Shown here: in pieces, positions 12,087-23,233 of the stretch
Numbering within the stretch: position 1 is the stretch's first letter
Layout: the number at the start of each line of letters is the position of its first letter
NCBI RefSeq assembly: GCF_029962835.1
Contig: NC_080587.1
Location: 53,287,528-53,351,527, forward strand
Reading direction: 5' to 3'
DNA from: Magnolia sinica
Lineage: Eukaryota > Streptophyta > Magnoliopsida > Magnoliales > Magnoliaceae
DNA length: 64,000 nt
Translations under genes and position numbers: made by a program
The notes under the pieces: generated by a model
Database searches by the model: none
What the model saw: only the letters and a program-made list of their open reading frames with translations
Told to the model about the DNA's origin: nothing

Positions 12087-12679
12087 TATTGGGATTTGGT
12101 CTGCAGAATCACACAGATCTAGATCTAGGATAGCAATCCAATGGCACCAAGTACACACAAGAGAACACAAAGATTTAATGTGGAAAACCCTTTTGGGAAA
12201 AAAAAAAAAACCACGGTACAAAGCGACAAAATTCCACTATGAAAGCATAAATTACAAAGAAAAAGGACTTACCCGATTCGAACAATCTTGAATCTCATCC
12301 TTGCTACACCATTTGATAACCTTAGAAGCTTTTATAACACCTTTAGGAAACCTTAGAATACCTTAGAATAGCCCTAAGGACCCCTATTTATAGTTTAGGA
12401 AACTCCACTTACGCACCTCCTTTGGAAAAGTCCAGAAACCGCCTCAAATATACGCAGTCTGTGCAGGATCTATGTAACCCTCGACTAGTCGAAGGAGGGC
12501 CTCGACTGGTCAAGCCATCCCCTTGATTGGTCAAGCGGCCCGGACACCAAAAAACATAGGTCGCTAGACTTTGAGTCGAGTAGGCCTCGACTAGTCCAGT
12601 GGCCCATTCGACCGGTTGAACTAGGCTCTCGACTGGTCGAGAGACCCAAAATCAAACAGATTTAAGGCATCTGTTAACA
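12087..12679 (-). repeat. 3' LTR of the copia element
   Basis: It matches 16,723-17,327 along its length (ttgggatttggtctgcagaa at one end, tttaaggcatctgttaaca at the other). The terminal TG has become TA here. About 12,480-12,650 holds several copies of the self-complementary phrase ctcgactagtcga and variants. Confidence 0.9.
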
Positions 12680-12689
12680 ATCTCCACCA

Positions 12690-14330
12690 TGCCTTCAATC
12701 TTCAACCGTGTATCTTACTTCCCTCTTCTCTTATCTCTGCATCATATCATAAATTCAATCAACGCTTCTCGTGCACACTCCGTCCTTCTTTTACTCCATC
12801 GCCAAGCCCAGAGAAGTTACACAGAACTTGAACTTCTTTATAGGAACAACCTTAGTGAGCATGCCTGCTGGATTATGAATCTTTTTCAGTGTTACGCCTC
12901 CTTCTTTAAGCACCTGTCGGATAAAGTAGTGACGAACATCAACGTGTTTAGTACATGAGTGATAAACAAAATTTTTAGCCAAATTAATAGCGTTCTCGCT
13001 ATCACAGTTAACAGATTTAAGGCATCTGTTAACAGTTAACCAAATTGATAGCCAAACTGATTTATCATGCCTCTAAGCTAAACACCTTCTTTAAATGCTC
13101 ATGTCACTGCCATATATTCTACTTCGGTCGTGGAAAGAGCCACAACGGACTGAAGCTTCGACATCCAACTGATTACTCTACCTGTTAATACAAACCAGTA
13201 TCCTGAAGTAGACTTCATGGAATCTATACTGCCTGCGTAATAGGAATCCACATACCCTAACAACTTTGTCCATGTCTTCTCAAAAGTTAAGACGTAGTCT
13301 TTCGTACCTCGAATGTATCAAAGTAGCCATTTCACCACTTTCCAATATTGTTTGCCGAGGTTTAACATGTATCTGCTCACAACACCGACTGCCTGTAAAA
13401 TATCTGGTCTCATACAGACTATGGCATACATTAAAATGTCAACCGCATTCGAATAAGGCACATGAGACATAACCTGCTTTTCCTCATTGGATTTAGGATA
13501 TTATTCTGAGGAAAGCTTAAAGTGAGCTGCGAGAGGAACGCTCACCGGCTTTGCCTGGTCCATCCCATACTTGATCAATACCTTTTCAAGGTATTCTACC
13601 TGTGATAACCAAAGCCTGCTCTTCTTCCTGTCTCTATGAATATCTATGCCGAGAACCCTCTTTGCAGCCCCCAGATCTTTCATCTCGAATGTCCCTGATA
13701 ACCGAGTCTTCAGTATGTTGATTTTAGACATATCATGACAGGCGATCAACATATCATCAACATACAATACTAAGATGATGGATCTGCAACCATTCAGTGT
13801 CTTGTAATAGACACAGTGATCGTATTCACTCCGAGTAAATTTTTGACTCACCATGAAAGAATCAAATTTCTTATACCACTGCATAGGCGACTGTGTTTAG
13901 GCCGTACAACGACCTCATTAACCTGTAAACTTTTTTCTCTTCCCCTTTAACTTCGTAGCACTCTGGTTGCTTCATGTAGATCTGCTCTTCCAACTCCTCA
14001 TGCAGAAATGCAGTCTTGACATCCATTTGTTCCAGCTCAAGATCATATTGGGCAACCAGTGCCACCACGAATATGATAAACACCTGCTTAACCACCGGCG
14101 CAAATATCTCTGTGAAGTCAATTTCTTCTCTCTAAGCGTAACCCTTCGCTGTCAATCTAGCTTTATATCTATCATGTTTCCTTTTGAATAACCACTTGCA
14201 TCCGATCACTTTTCGGCCCACAGGAAGCTTCACCAGCTCCCATGTGCGATTTTTATGCAACGAGTCCATCTCATCGTCCATAGCCACCTTCTACTTTTCT
14301 GCATCAGGCTCATCAAGAGCCTCCTGAATA
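12690..14330 (-). pseudogene. copia reverse transcriptase and RNase H, broken
   Basis: RT lies at about 14,095-13,501: QMDVKTAFLHEELEEQIYMK, RLMRSLYGLN, then QWYKKFDSFMVSQKFTRSEY and ILVLYVDDMLIACH, where YVDD holds two catalytic aspartates. MKDLGAAKRVLGIDI and LSQVEYLEKVLIKYGM follow. A frame break lies between LYGLN and QWYKKF. RNase H follows in broken frames down to about 12,690, with recognisable STSGYWFVLTGRVISWMSKL and VVALSTTEVEYMAV. It ends at the polypurine tract next to the left LTR. Confidence 0.88.
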
Positions 14331-15850
14331 GTATACGTGTCTCCCTCATCTGTAATGAGGGCACATGCAATATTAGAGTTGTTCCTGTATCTTGCCAGTA
14401 ACCTGCGATCATATGGTGGATTCCTTCTTAAGGGTGGTTATTCCACCTAATCCTGTACCTCTGTCTTCACATCTGTCTCTGCCTGAGTATCATCTGTGTC
14501 AATCTGGACGTCTACGATCACCCTTTCTGGTTCATCTTACTCCTCTTGATTATTCTTGCAAAATAGGGAGCTTTCATCGAATCTGACGTCACGACTAGTG
14601 ATGACCTTGCGTGTGACCTTTTTGAATAACCCATAACCTTTCACACCAATGCCAAAGCCAACAAAGATGTACTTTTTGGCTCTATGTCTAACTTATCTCT
14701 CTCAACTGACGGTACATGAGAGTAAGCCTCACAACAAAATATGTGTAGATCTGAGTAGTCGATTTTCTAATCACTCCATACTTCCTCTGAAATTTTACAT
14801 TCAATTGCTGTTGAAGGAGATTGGTTCACCAAATTATAAGCCGTGTTAACGGCCTTTGTCCATAGGTCCTTGCCCAATGCAACATTACTTAACATGCATC
14901 TGGTCCTCTCCAGGAGAGTCTGATTCATTCACTCAGCTACACCATTTTGCTCAGGTGTGTGGTGCACTGTGTTGTGCCTGATGATCCCTTCATCCTTGCA
15001 ATAATTATTAAACTCCGTGGAAGTAAATTCTCTACTATTGTCAGTTCTTAAAATTTTTATTTTTCGCATTCACTGTTTTTCCACCATTGGCTTCCATTGC
15101 TTGAATATGGTAAAAACTTCCGATTTACATTTCATAAAGTAAACCCAAACTTTCGTGAAGTACTCATCAATGAATGAAACAAACCGTGACGACCCCCCAA
15201 TGGAAACTTCTGGCGATGGCCCCCATACGTCAGAGTGCACGTAATCAAAAACTCCCTTACAAAAATGTTTTCTAGATTTAAAAGACAATGTAGATTGTTT
15301 ACCATATATACAATGCCGCATATATCTAAATCAGAATTTTTAAAAACTAAAATCAAACATCGATTAGAAAGTACCTTCATACCCCGCTTACTCATGTGGC
15401 CCAGACGAACATGCCACATACGTAGAGACGTGGAGTCTGAAATAGTTGTTGCCGCTCCACCTGATGGAGTGCTCCCAATTTACCTGTAAAGATTTTTATA
15501 CCTTTGTGCTCTCATAACCACAAGTGCTCCTTTTGAAACTTTAAGAACATCATTAATACCGATGAACTTACACCCTATAGCCTCAAGTGCACCGAGAGAA
15601 ATCAGACTTTTTTTCATATCAGGAACGTGCCTGACGTCAGTCAAGGTACACTTTATCACATCAAACATCTTGATGCTCACCATACTAATAGCCACAACAT
15701 TACAAGCATTCTCATTGCCCGTAAAAACTTGTCCACCGTCGCGTTTTCTGTAACTAGCGAACCAACTCCGATGAGGAATCATATGATATGATGCTCCTGT
15801 GTCGAGGATCTATTCATCTGCATGATTATCATACACATGTCCGATCATGG
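14330..15850 (-). pseudogene. copia protease and integrase, broken
   Basis: The protease motif ILDTGASYHM is at about 15,800-15,770. The codon just before it (expected Trp) is TAG at 15,810-15,812. The GAG-pre-integrase zinc segment has MWHVRLGHMSKRGM near 15,419-15,378. The integrase core holds DYVHSDVWGPSPEVS, IGGSSRFVSFIDEYFTKVWV and FKQWKPMVEKQ at about 15,285-15,070. The frame shifts between the pre-integrase and core parts. The later integrase and linker to the RT, down to about 14,330, is present only as fragments. Confidence 0.85.
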
Positions 15851-16667
15851 ATACAGACAGAACTTCACCACCACTTGTCTCTTCATCAGATGTGATAATA
15901 TTGGCCTCCTTAGAAGAAGCCGCTGAATTTTCTTTCTTTGCTTTAAAATTGGTACAATCCTTCTTCATGTGTCCAGACATCCCACAGTTCTAGCACTTTA
16001 GTTTTCCTTTGCCCTTACCCTTGGATTTGGATCTAAGTCTTGAAGATCTTGTATCTCACTCAGAATTCCTGCCCCTCATAATCAGTGCATCAGAAGATGT
16101 CCTTGTGTCGCTGTTAAGCTTTCTCATAGCCTTCCCTTGAAGGGCTGAAATAACAATGTCGACACTCATGGTTTTATTCGTGGAGCACATTGTGTCCTTG
16201 AATGACTCATATGGTGTCGGAAGAGAATTTAGCAACATACATGTTTGTTCCTCATCTTTCATTACTTCTTCCATATCCAACAATTTGCAAACCAATTTAT
16301 TAAAGTTGTTGATGTGGGCTTTCAGATCTCCACCCTCTACCATCTTAAATTTATACCACTGCCGCTTCAAGTGTTGGCGATTTTCTGAAGATTTTTTCGC
16401 GTAAATATCCTTTAACTTTACCGATAAACTAGCCGCAGTTTTCTCCCTCAAAAAATTATAGAGAACCTCATTCGCGAGACATAAGTAGATTTAGGATAAA
16501 GCTTTCTCATCAAGAGTATTTCATTCATCATTAGTCATACTAGACTTTCTCGCCTCAAGAGCACCATCCTCACCTTGCTTGGTTAAGAAACTGATCATCT
16601 TGATCTTCTATAACTCAAAATTATTTTTCCTTGTGTACGTCTCAATATCATACCTAGTACTTCCCAT
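15850..16667 (-). pseudogene. copia gag, broken
   Basis: The likely start ATG is at 16,665-16,667 (MGSTRYDIETY). An in-frame TAG replaces the expected Trp after NNFEL. The main block (16,451-16,056) has LSVKLKDIYAKKS, LKRQWYKFKMVEGGDLKAHI, LLNSLPTPYESFKD and later ALQGKAMRKLNSD, typical of UBN2-type plant copia Gag. A CCHC knuckle at about 15,995-15,950 reads C-stop-NCGMSGHMKKDC, again with TAG in place of Trp. Confidence 0.87.
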
Positions 16668-16722
16668 TATTTCTAATCCTGCAGATTTAGATCTGTACCC
16701 CAACGATTGCTCTGTTACCACT

Positions 16723-17327
16723 TGTTGGGATTTGGTCTGCAGAATCACACAGATCAAGATCTAGGATAGCAATCTAATGACACCAAGCACACATAAGAGA
16801 ACACAAAGATTTAACATGGAAAACTCTTTTGGAAAAAAAAAACCACGACACAAAGTAACAGAAATACACTATGAAAGCATAAATTACAAAAAGAGGACTT
16901 ACCCGATTCGTACAATTTCGAATTTCACCCTTGCTACACCCTTTGATAACCCTAGAACCCTTTAGAATACCTTTAAGAAACCTTAAAATATCTTAAAATA
17001 GTCCTAGGGACCCCTATTTATCGTTTAGGAAACTCCACTTACGCACTTCCTTTGGAAAAGTTCGAAAACCGCCTCAAATTTACGCAGTCCGCGCAGGATC
17101 TGCGTAACCCTCAACTAGTTGAAGGAGGGCCTCAACTAGAGAAACCCGCTTGACCGATCGAGCCATCCTTTCGACTGGTCGAGCGGCCCGGACACCAAAA
17201 AGCATAGGTCGCTAAACTTTGAGTCGAGCAGGCCTCGACTAGTCGAGCGGCTCACTCGATCAGTCAAGCCAGGCTCTCAACCAGTCGAGAGACCCAAAAT
17301 CAGATAGATTTAAGGCATTTGTCAACA
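16723..17327 (-). repeat. 5' LTR of the copia element
   Basis: It begins TGTTGGGATTTGG and ends GTCAACA on the plus strand. It is about 605 bp against 593 bp for its partner and is clearly diverged from it (several differences per 60-base line), so the insertion is old. It also contains the repeated tcgac/gtcga phrase (17,100-17,290). Confidence 0.9.
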
Positions 17328-17331
17328 CCAC

Positions 17332-17645
17332 CTAATAAACCCAATGGTCGGTCCAATCCCAGCTAGCCAAAGCAAGCCCAAATGACCTTGCAGGGTTCAT
17401 GGATGCCCCTGAGAAGGGCCCACTAGCTAAGATATTGGCCCCCACCACAAACCCAACAAGTATGGGGCCCAGCCCTACAAGAATCAGCTTTTTGGGTTCA
17501 ACCATCGTAGCATAGACAGTTAACAATGAAGAGAATGTGAGAACGATCTCCATCATAATTCCTTGGACAAAGCCCACCCCACTAGCGAGTGTGTGCACTG
17601 GAGTATCCTTCACACGTGTAAAGTAATGTATTTTCAATTAACAAG
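17332..17645 (-). pseudogene. TIP4-like aquaporin pseudogene, main part of last exon
   Basis: The minus frame reads [80 protein letters not shown], then VY and TAG at 17,332-17,334. TIPs are vacuolar-membrane water/solute channels with six helices and two NPA boxes. This exon keeps the second NPA (MNPARSFG). The stop replaces the Trp of DHWVYW. The copia element sits one base beyond, and the C-terminus continues at 12,086. The 5' boundary near 17,640 lacks a clean AG acceptor. TIP4 is my best subgroup guess. Confidence 0.88.
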
Positions 17646-19426
17646 GTGTTTAGGCCGTCCACGTGTACCAAAATGTCCACTATATAGTACGGGGTGTAGA
17701 GATGGGCCCATCTAAATTTCAGGCCTAGCTTACTTTGTCATATCCCAGACCCAATAGTCTTAGAATACCGCTATATCTATTGGATCTGGCACGCGACAAG
17801 CCGAACTCCGGGATTGGTACCCGATGCTCACACACTAAGCCCCAATCTCGGCGTCCGGCAGGGTAATGTAAAGGATAAATCTCACCATTCATTCTTCACA
17901 AAAGAAACATCAGAGATAAGATAAGTAACATCCGCATACAAGTAAACTAGGTACTACAAAATTCCAAAAGTACAACATCTGTCAATGCGATACATATATT
18001 CGTCATGTACAATTCAAAATTTTCAAAAGTCAAATCAGTTCCCTTGACGTGGCACCTAACTCGTAGTCGCTACTTGTTTTTCTTCTTTAGATCCTTTACC
18101 TAAGTGGTTAAAAGACAAGTAAGTCTTATAACTTAACAAGTGCAAAGCCTTCATGGTAAGTACGCAAGATAGGTTAACATAAAAGATATAATTGACAAAT
18201 ACAAAGTCCACATGATAAGTATGCAAGATAAGTTAACTTAAAAGATATAATGAAAGAACTACCAAAAGTAATAAACTGTGAAAAGCGATGTCTTAATGAA
18301 TGATGGAGCATGATCATCTGTGAAATGCATAACATAACTGTATGCTAACTGTAGAAACACCTGCCAATAGTCCTCTCACCACGGACTTGACAGCACTACT
18401 CATGAACATCATCATATCGACTATGATCAATATATTGTTGGAACTTAGGATCCACTGGGGTCGATGCCCATACGCCAGACACCAGCAATCAACCTCACTA
18501 CCCACCAATGGGGTTACAACCAATATTGTGTACACTAGTAGCGGACCTCGTTCGCGCTTCTCCTCACCGGCGGGTCAAACCAGTCCCCGTTTGCCACCTC
18601 AGCCCTAAGGCAGGTCGGACATACCCCTTCTCAACCTGGCCTCGTCAATGGGAGTCAAATCCATGGCTCATGTATCCACCCGGCCCAACGGTAAGGCATC
18701 CCAAGGTACCATTGGGGTTTAGGGTCTCTCAACCCAAGGGGCACATCATCCCCTACTATTTTCATATTTTCGGTGTTCATGATTAAATATCATCATCCTT
18801 ATCGTAATATGGTAAATCCGTGATGTTATAAAGAATTTAGTTACTATTTCTCATCATATATCATGCCATGGAATGCATAGTGATGATAATGACAAGTGAC
18901 TCAAAGATAAGTAGAACTCAATATATACCGATATGCAGGGTGCAAGATTATTAAAGAGCCACGTACCTAGGTAACCAATTCTTACATGATGCTATCAACT
19001 TGTGGCCTCGTAGCTTGATACTTTCGACTACAAAATACTTTTCTCTTCTTGTTTTAATCATGACTAGTTGAATTGTAGTCCTTATAATTTTTAAACTATG
19101 GTACTTGATCATAATTTTAGTTATGACTCATTTTTATAAATTAACATCCCTTCTTACGTATGAATATCCTACTAACAATCAAATTGCATACTCCACGATT
19201 TGATCATTGCATTGTATTGAATGATTTACATGCCTAGTATAACTATTTAAGATAATTATGAAATTGGGCCACAAATTCTTGTCATATAGGGTGACTTTAA
19301 GTCCAATCCACAACGAAGTATTCATGGTGGGCTTATATGGGCTTTGGATTGGGCTTTGATAAGGAGAATATATAGTTATTGAGAGGCCCAAAATTTAGTT
19401 TCACCATATATGTATTATGTATATAC

Positions 19427-19558
19427 ACCCTGATCCATAGCTCAGGTGGTAAACTGAGTGAAAGATACCTCATTCAACACTTAGGTCTTGGTATGGATCC
19501 CTAGTGGGGGTGGCTAACAGTGAAGTGTGGACTAATAGTGAGGTGTACTGACTAGCTA

Positions 19559-19560
<2 letters not shown>
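19427..19560 (+). mobile_element. SINE-like tRNA-derived unit
   Basis: A plausible pol III A box (tagctcaggtggtaaactg at 19,438-19,456) is followed about 35 bp later by a degenerate B box (ggtcttggtatggatccc). The non-tRNA body runs into a TA tract. The architecture fits a plant SINE. The head resembles but is not identical to the SINE at 23,069-23,233. No target duplication can be read because of the TA repeat. Confidence 0.45.

Positions 19561-19565
<5 letters not shown>

Positions 19566-19605
<40 letters not shown>
19566..19605. repeat. (TA)n microsatellite
   Basis: About 20 TA units. It ends exactly where the MITE at 19,606 begins. Confidence 0.97.
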
Positions 19606-19608
<3 letters not shown>

Positions 19609-20611
19609 AAAGGTTCTAAGTGGTCCAACACATGGGGACTTCCCATGAGGTTGAGCTGTTGTGGGCCCAACATGATCAAGCTGTGTGGGCCCATCATGAT
19701 GCGTGTTGAACGCTTGCCCCAACTGTGTGGACCCAATGTGATGCGTGTCGAACATCTGCACCATCAGTTAGATGCACCGTTACATGGTGGGCCTAGGTTT
19801 AAAAATCAAGTCCACCAATGACTTGTTTCAGGCACACCATATGCAAACTACGAGGGGGTCACCCTTCATTAAAACATTCTTAATCATTTATTGGGCCCAC
19901 CAAGGTGTGGTTCACGAATCCAGTCCATCCATTATGTGCGTCCCACTTGATTAAGAGTTCAGTCCAAGTTTCAGATGCATCCAAATTTCAGGTGGGGCCC
20001 AATGAGTGCTTTTATATGTTTTAACATGTCTTCACCTAATTTTAGATGGTGTGGGCCACCTGACTTCCATTAACGGCTGATTTTTGGGATGACCCAATTT
20101 TTAAAGGAGGCTCATCAAATGGACGGTGTAGATAGTCGACATACATCAAGGTGGGACCAGTGGTGGACCCACCCTTCCTCCAGCTTCCAGCGTCTGCTGT
20201 ATTGTTTTTTTTGTGATTTTTCAGTGGTGGGGCCTACATCAGGATGATCCAACCCATCTACTGGGTCCTCTGGCTCGAGACGGGTCCAATAGTCTAATAT
20301 TTAATATTTTTGAAGTGCAGAAATATTACAGTGGGCCCTAACAGACTTTAACCGTAATTATCACTATTTTCTATAATGTGGCCCGCCAGCGATTCGGATT
20401 GGCTTAATTTTCTAACTCAACGCCTAAAATGATGTGAAAAATAAGATGGACAGTGTGGATCAAATACACGAGTCATGTTGGGTGTGTTTTTGCCCACAAC
20501 CCCTTCTTCTTATTAAAGCAGTTTGGACACTGCTTCCTTCAGCGTCTCCTGGATGTTGTCATCACGCTCCTTCCTGCAGCATCTCATGGACGCTGTCAGC
20601 GTCCACTTCTC

Positions 20612-20613
<2 letters not shown>
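19606..20613. mobile_element. composite MITE I between (TA)n tracts
   Basis: The left end gaaaaaggttctaagtggtc and the first 480 bp are the inverse complement of the right half of MITE II (20,688-21,217), including the phrase catgaggttgagctg and the arms around gatgcaccgt and aaaacattcttaatcattta. The right part (about 20,170-20,613) is a different unit: cttccagcgtctgctg, an inverted tggacgctgtcagcgtcca, and text shared with the Tekay LTR at 48,990-49,300. It is therefore a nested or fused pair. Confidence 0.6.
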
Positions 20614-20676
<63 letters not shown>

Positions 20677-20687
20677 TATATATATAT
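20614..20687. repeat. (TA)n microsatellite
   Basis: About 37 units with one interrupting G. It separates MITE I from MITE II. Confidence 0.97.
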
Positions 20688-21215
20688 GACTCGACCTCAC
20701 GATAAGCTCCCATGAGGTCGAGCTGTGTGGGCCCCACCGTGATGCATGTCGACCATCAACACTGAATTTGATGGGTCCCCTCTAAATTATGGGATATCCC
20801 AAAAATCAGTCGTATACGGAACTCAGGTGGGCCATACCATCTAAAATCATGTGAAGACATGCCAAAAACATATAAAAGCACTTGGTGGGGCCCACCTAAG
20901 TTTTGAATGCTACTAAAACTTGGTTTGAACCCTCATCCAAGTGGAACACACATAATGGATGGGTTGGATTTGCAAACCACATCTCGGTGGGCCCAAAAAT
21001 GATTATGAATGTTTTAATGGTGCACGGCCCCTCCCCACTTCTGTATGTGGTGTGGCCCACACAAGTCATGGATTGACTTGATTTTTGACACCTAGGCCCA
21101 CGATGAAATGGTGCATCTGACTGATGGGGTAGATGTTTGAAACGCATCACAGTGGGGCCCACACAGCTCGACCTCATGGGACGGTCCCATCAGCTCGAGC
21201 GCATAGTACCTTTTC

Positions 21216-21217
<2 letters not shown>
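20688..21217. mobile_element. MITE II between (TA)n tracts
   Basis: It begins gactcgacctcacgataagc, and its reverse complement begins gggaaaaggtactatgcgct. The arms then align through tcccatgaggtcgagctgtg and ggggccccac(c/t)gtgatgc. TA tracts flank it directly on both sides. It is non-coding. The same terminal bases (gggaaaag) reappear after a TA tract at the right edge of the window. Confidence 0.7.

Positions 21218-21304
<87 letters not shown>
21218..21304. repeat. (TA)n microsatellite
   Basis: About 43 uninterrupted units directly abutting MITE II. A (TC)n run lies further right at about 21,740-21,776. Confidence 0.97.
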
Positions 21305-21308
<4 letters not shown>

Positions 21309-21739
21309 GTTTAGTTATTTATCTATTTATTTATTTTTATTTTTATTTCTAAATTTTTGTGTGGTGTATGAGGGATGTGTGTGTGAGTTTGGCCCCATAC
21401 ATAGATAGTTTGGATGGCATAGAAACATTTTGGTGGGGCCCACTGTCAGTGGGTCCCACATGAATTCCTTAACAATTTAATTTTGTAATTTTTTTCTATG
21501 CATCCACACCATTAATCACATCATCAGCATCATTACAATTATTCAGATCATCATCATCATCTCCACTATACATAAACAAAAAAATAGAATAAGACTAGTG
21601 AGGTGGGTGTACTTACCTCGATGGATTAAATGGATGGTTGAGATGGATGAAAGGGATGAAATTGATGGAAGGGATAGGATTGATGGAATGGATGGTTGAG
21701 ATGGATGGAAAGGATGGGATTGACGGCCCACCAAGATCA

Positions 21740-21779
<40 letters not shown>

Positions 21780-23068
21780 GTTGTAGAAAAAAAATGGTGA
21801 AAATGTCATGGGGTGGAGGGGTTTATGTAGAAAAATGGATAAGATTATGGTTAGATTAAGCTAATGTGATTAATCTTAGCTTAGGCTAAGATTATAGGAA
21901 TTTGTACATGATTAAGAATTAATGTGGATTAAAAGGGCATGGGATGGCATGGTGTGATGATGTCATGCATGAGAGAAGGTATTGAGAAGAGTTGACTTTG
22001 GGGTGTAAATGAGAGAGGGAGGGGTATAGGTGTGTGACATCACACACATGGGTAGAGATTCTCTCACCCATGTGTGGTATGGTACATATGTGGGAGCATG
22101 TGTTGTGCACATGTTATATAGCGCCTTGAGCACATGAGACACTGACGATTCTTCACGGTGTATCTTACTAACGGAGCGTCGCACAGATGCACGGGTGGTT
22201 ATTAATTTTTATCGAAGTAATGTCATCTCTACCTCCATAGATTATGGGAATCCATTCAGTCGGGTGTGTACTATGCACGGCCGATCTAGATCTGGCCAAA
22301 AGCATCGATCATCGTGCACATTGGTATAGAAAATGGTATGGAATGGTTAGGGTGGTCATCATGGTATCGGTTTCAGTTATTTATGGTCGCATTATAAGGG
22401 GTGCACTATAAGGGGTTCTTTTGAGTATTTAAATTGTGCATGTAGGTATTATTGAGTTTTATTTCGGAAGGTGAGTCTCACCTACTAACCAGTCAGTCGT
22501 ACTTATAAGATGGATCGGGTGTTATATACAAAACAGGGTCGGTACTGATTACATTGTTTAAGGCTGTCATGGAACTTGTTGACTTTCTGGCACAATATGA
22601 GGATGAGTTTTGCTAACAAGGATCTTCCCCGCCCTTCTCACCCTTTTGGCCCACCACCTGATGATCCGACCCGTTCATCTATGAGAACTCTAAAAGAACG
22701 GTTTAGATCATCACATGGGGAGTTAATTCACCATCACAGCAGATAGGCCCACTAGGCAAACTTCTTGAGCCGATGCGCCTATTTCTTAAAAGGGAGGTCC
22801 ATTAGTCAGTTATTCAGACAGCGGACCGAAGGATTTCTAGGAATCCATCAGATAAGAAGATCCTTGCCATCCGATACTTTTACTTGACCGCCCATTTTGT
22901 GGGCCACTGATCGAATGGTTAGGATCTTCCAACATAGGAAATTTTGGGGACACCCATGATCCACGGTATGTCCCAGAAAATCCACGATTTGGATCACCGA
23001 GCCACGGGCCCCATCTACACAGCTGAATTAACGAACGGTATTTTCTCATTGACTCACCAGCCCTCCAG

Positions 23069-23233
23069 TTAAAACTTTTTTTTTCATTATTTTATTTTAT
23101 TTTATTTTATTTTACGCACGCACGCACACCCCCACACACTCACGCTAGTGGAATTTCACCACCTATGTGTACTCGAACCCTTGACCAGGTGTTGAAACTC
23201 GTGAGAGTCTACCACCTAAGCAAGAGTAAGGAT
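23069..23233 (-). mobile_element. SINE inserted in aquaporin exon, 7-bp target duplication
   Basis: On the minus strand it has an A box-like ttgcttaggtggtagact, a B box-like gggttcgagtacac, a GT-rich body (gtgagtgtgtgggggtgtgc, ending in (GCGT)n) and a tail of (AAAAT)n with A-rich end. The direct repeat cctccag lies on both sides (23,062-23,068 and 23,234-23,240). Removing it joins aquaporin sequence to gtgagt, a normal splice donor. It is therefore a genuine retroposed tRNA-derived element, about 165 bp. Confidence 0.8.

Larger units (their letters stand above)
12087..17327 (-). mobile_element. Ty1/copia LTR retrotransposon, Tork/TNT1-type, inserted in aquaporin exon
   Basis: Two LTRs of about 600 bp flank an internal region of about 4.0 kb. 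The order on the minus strand is gag, protease, integrase, RT, RNase H, as in Ty1/copia. The priming site next to the right LTR reads tggtaacagagc, one base from the usual initiator-Met tRNA site tggtatcagagc. The polypurine tract next to the left LTR reads ggcatggtggagat. Flanks are tcacc (12,082-12,086) and ccacc (17,328-17,332), a 5-bp duplication with one mismatch. Frames are broken by several stops and shifts, so it is not autonomous. RT motifs (MDVKTAFLHEELEEQIYM, YVDDML) fit the TNT1/Tork group. Confidence 0.93.
17736..22526 (-). mobile_element. probable diverged gypsy solo LTR in the aquaporin intron
   Basis: It starts TGTCATATCCCAGACCC. At 18,520-18,790 it has the same order of phrases as 47,210-47,490 in the Tekay LTR (gtagcggac, ggtcaaac, ctcatgtatccac, ggtacca, then a Gly-Pro-like gggattttcacccaag variant). 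The right end ggatcgggtgttata resembles the Tekay LTR end ggatacgggtcttaca. Flanks are tactt and tacaa (3 of 5 match), so the ends are tentative. Later TA-targeting MITEs and a SINE-like unit lie inside. No internal retroelement coding region is present. Confidence 0.5.

Noticed and set aside
20434..21408. Frames encoding Tyr-Ile runs
   Set aside because: They are translations of (TA)n tracts.
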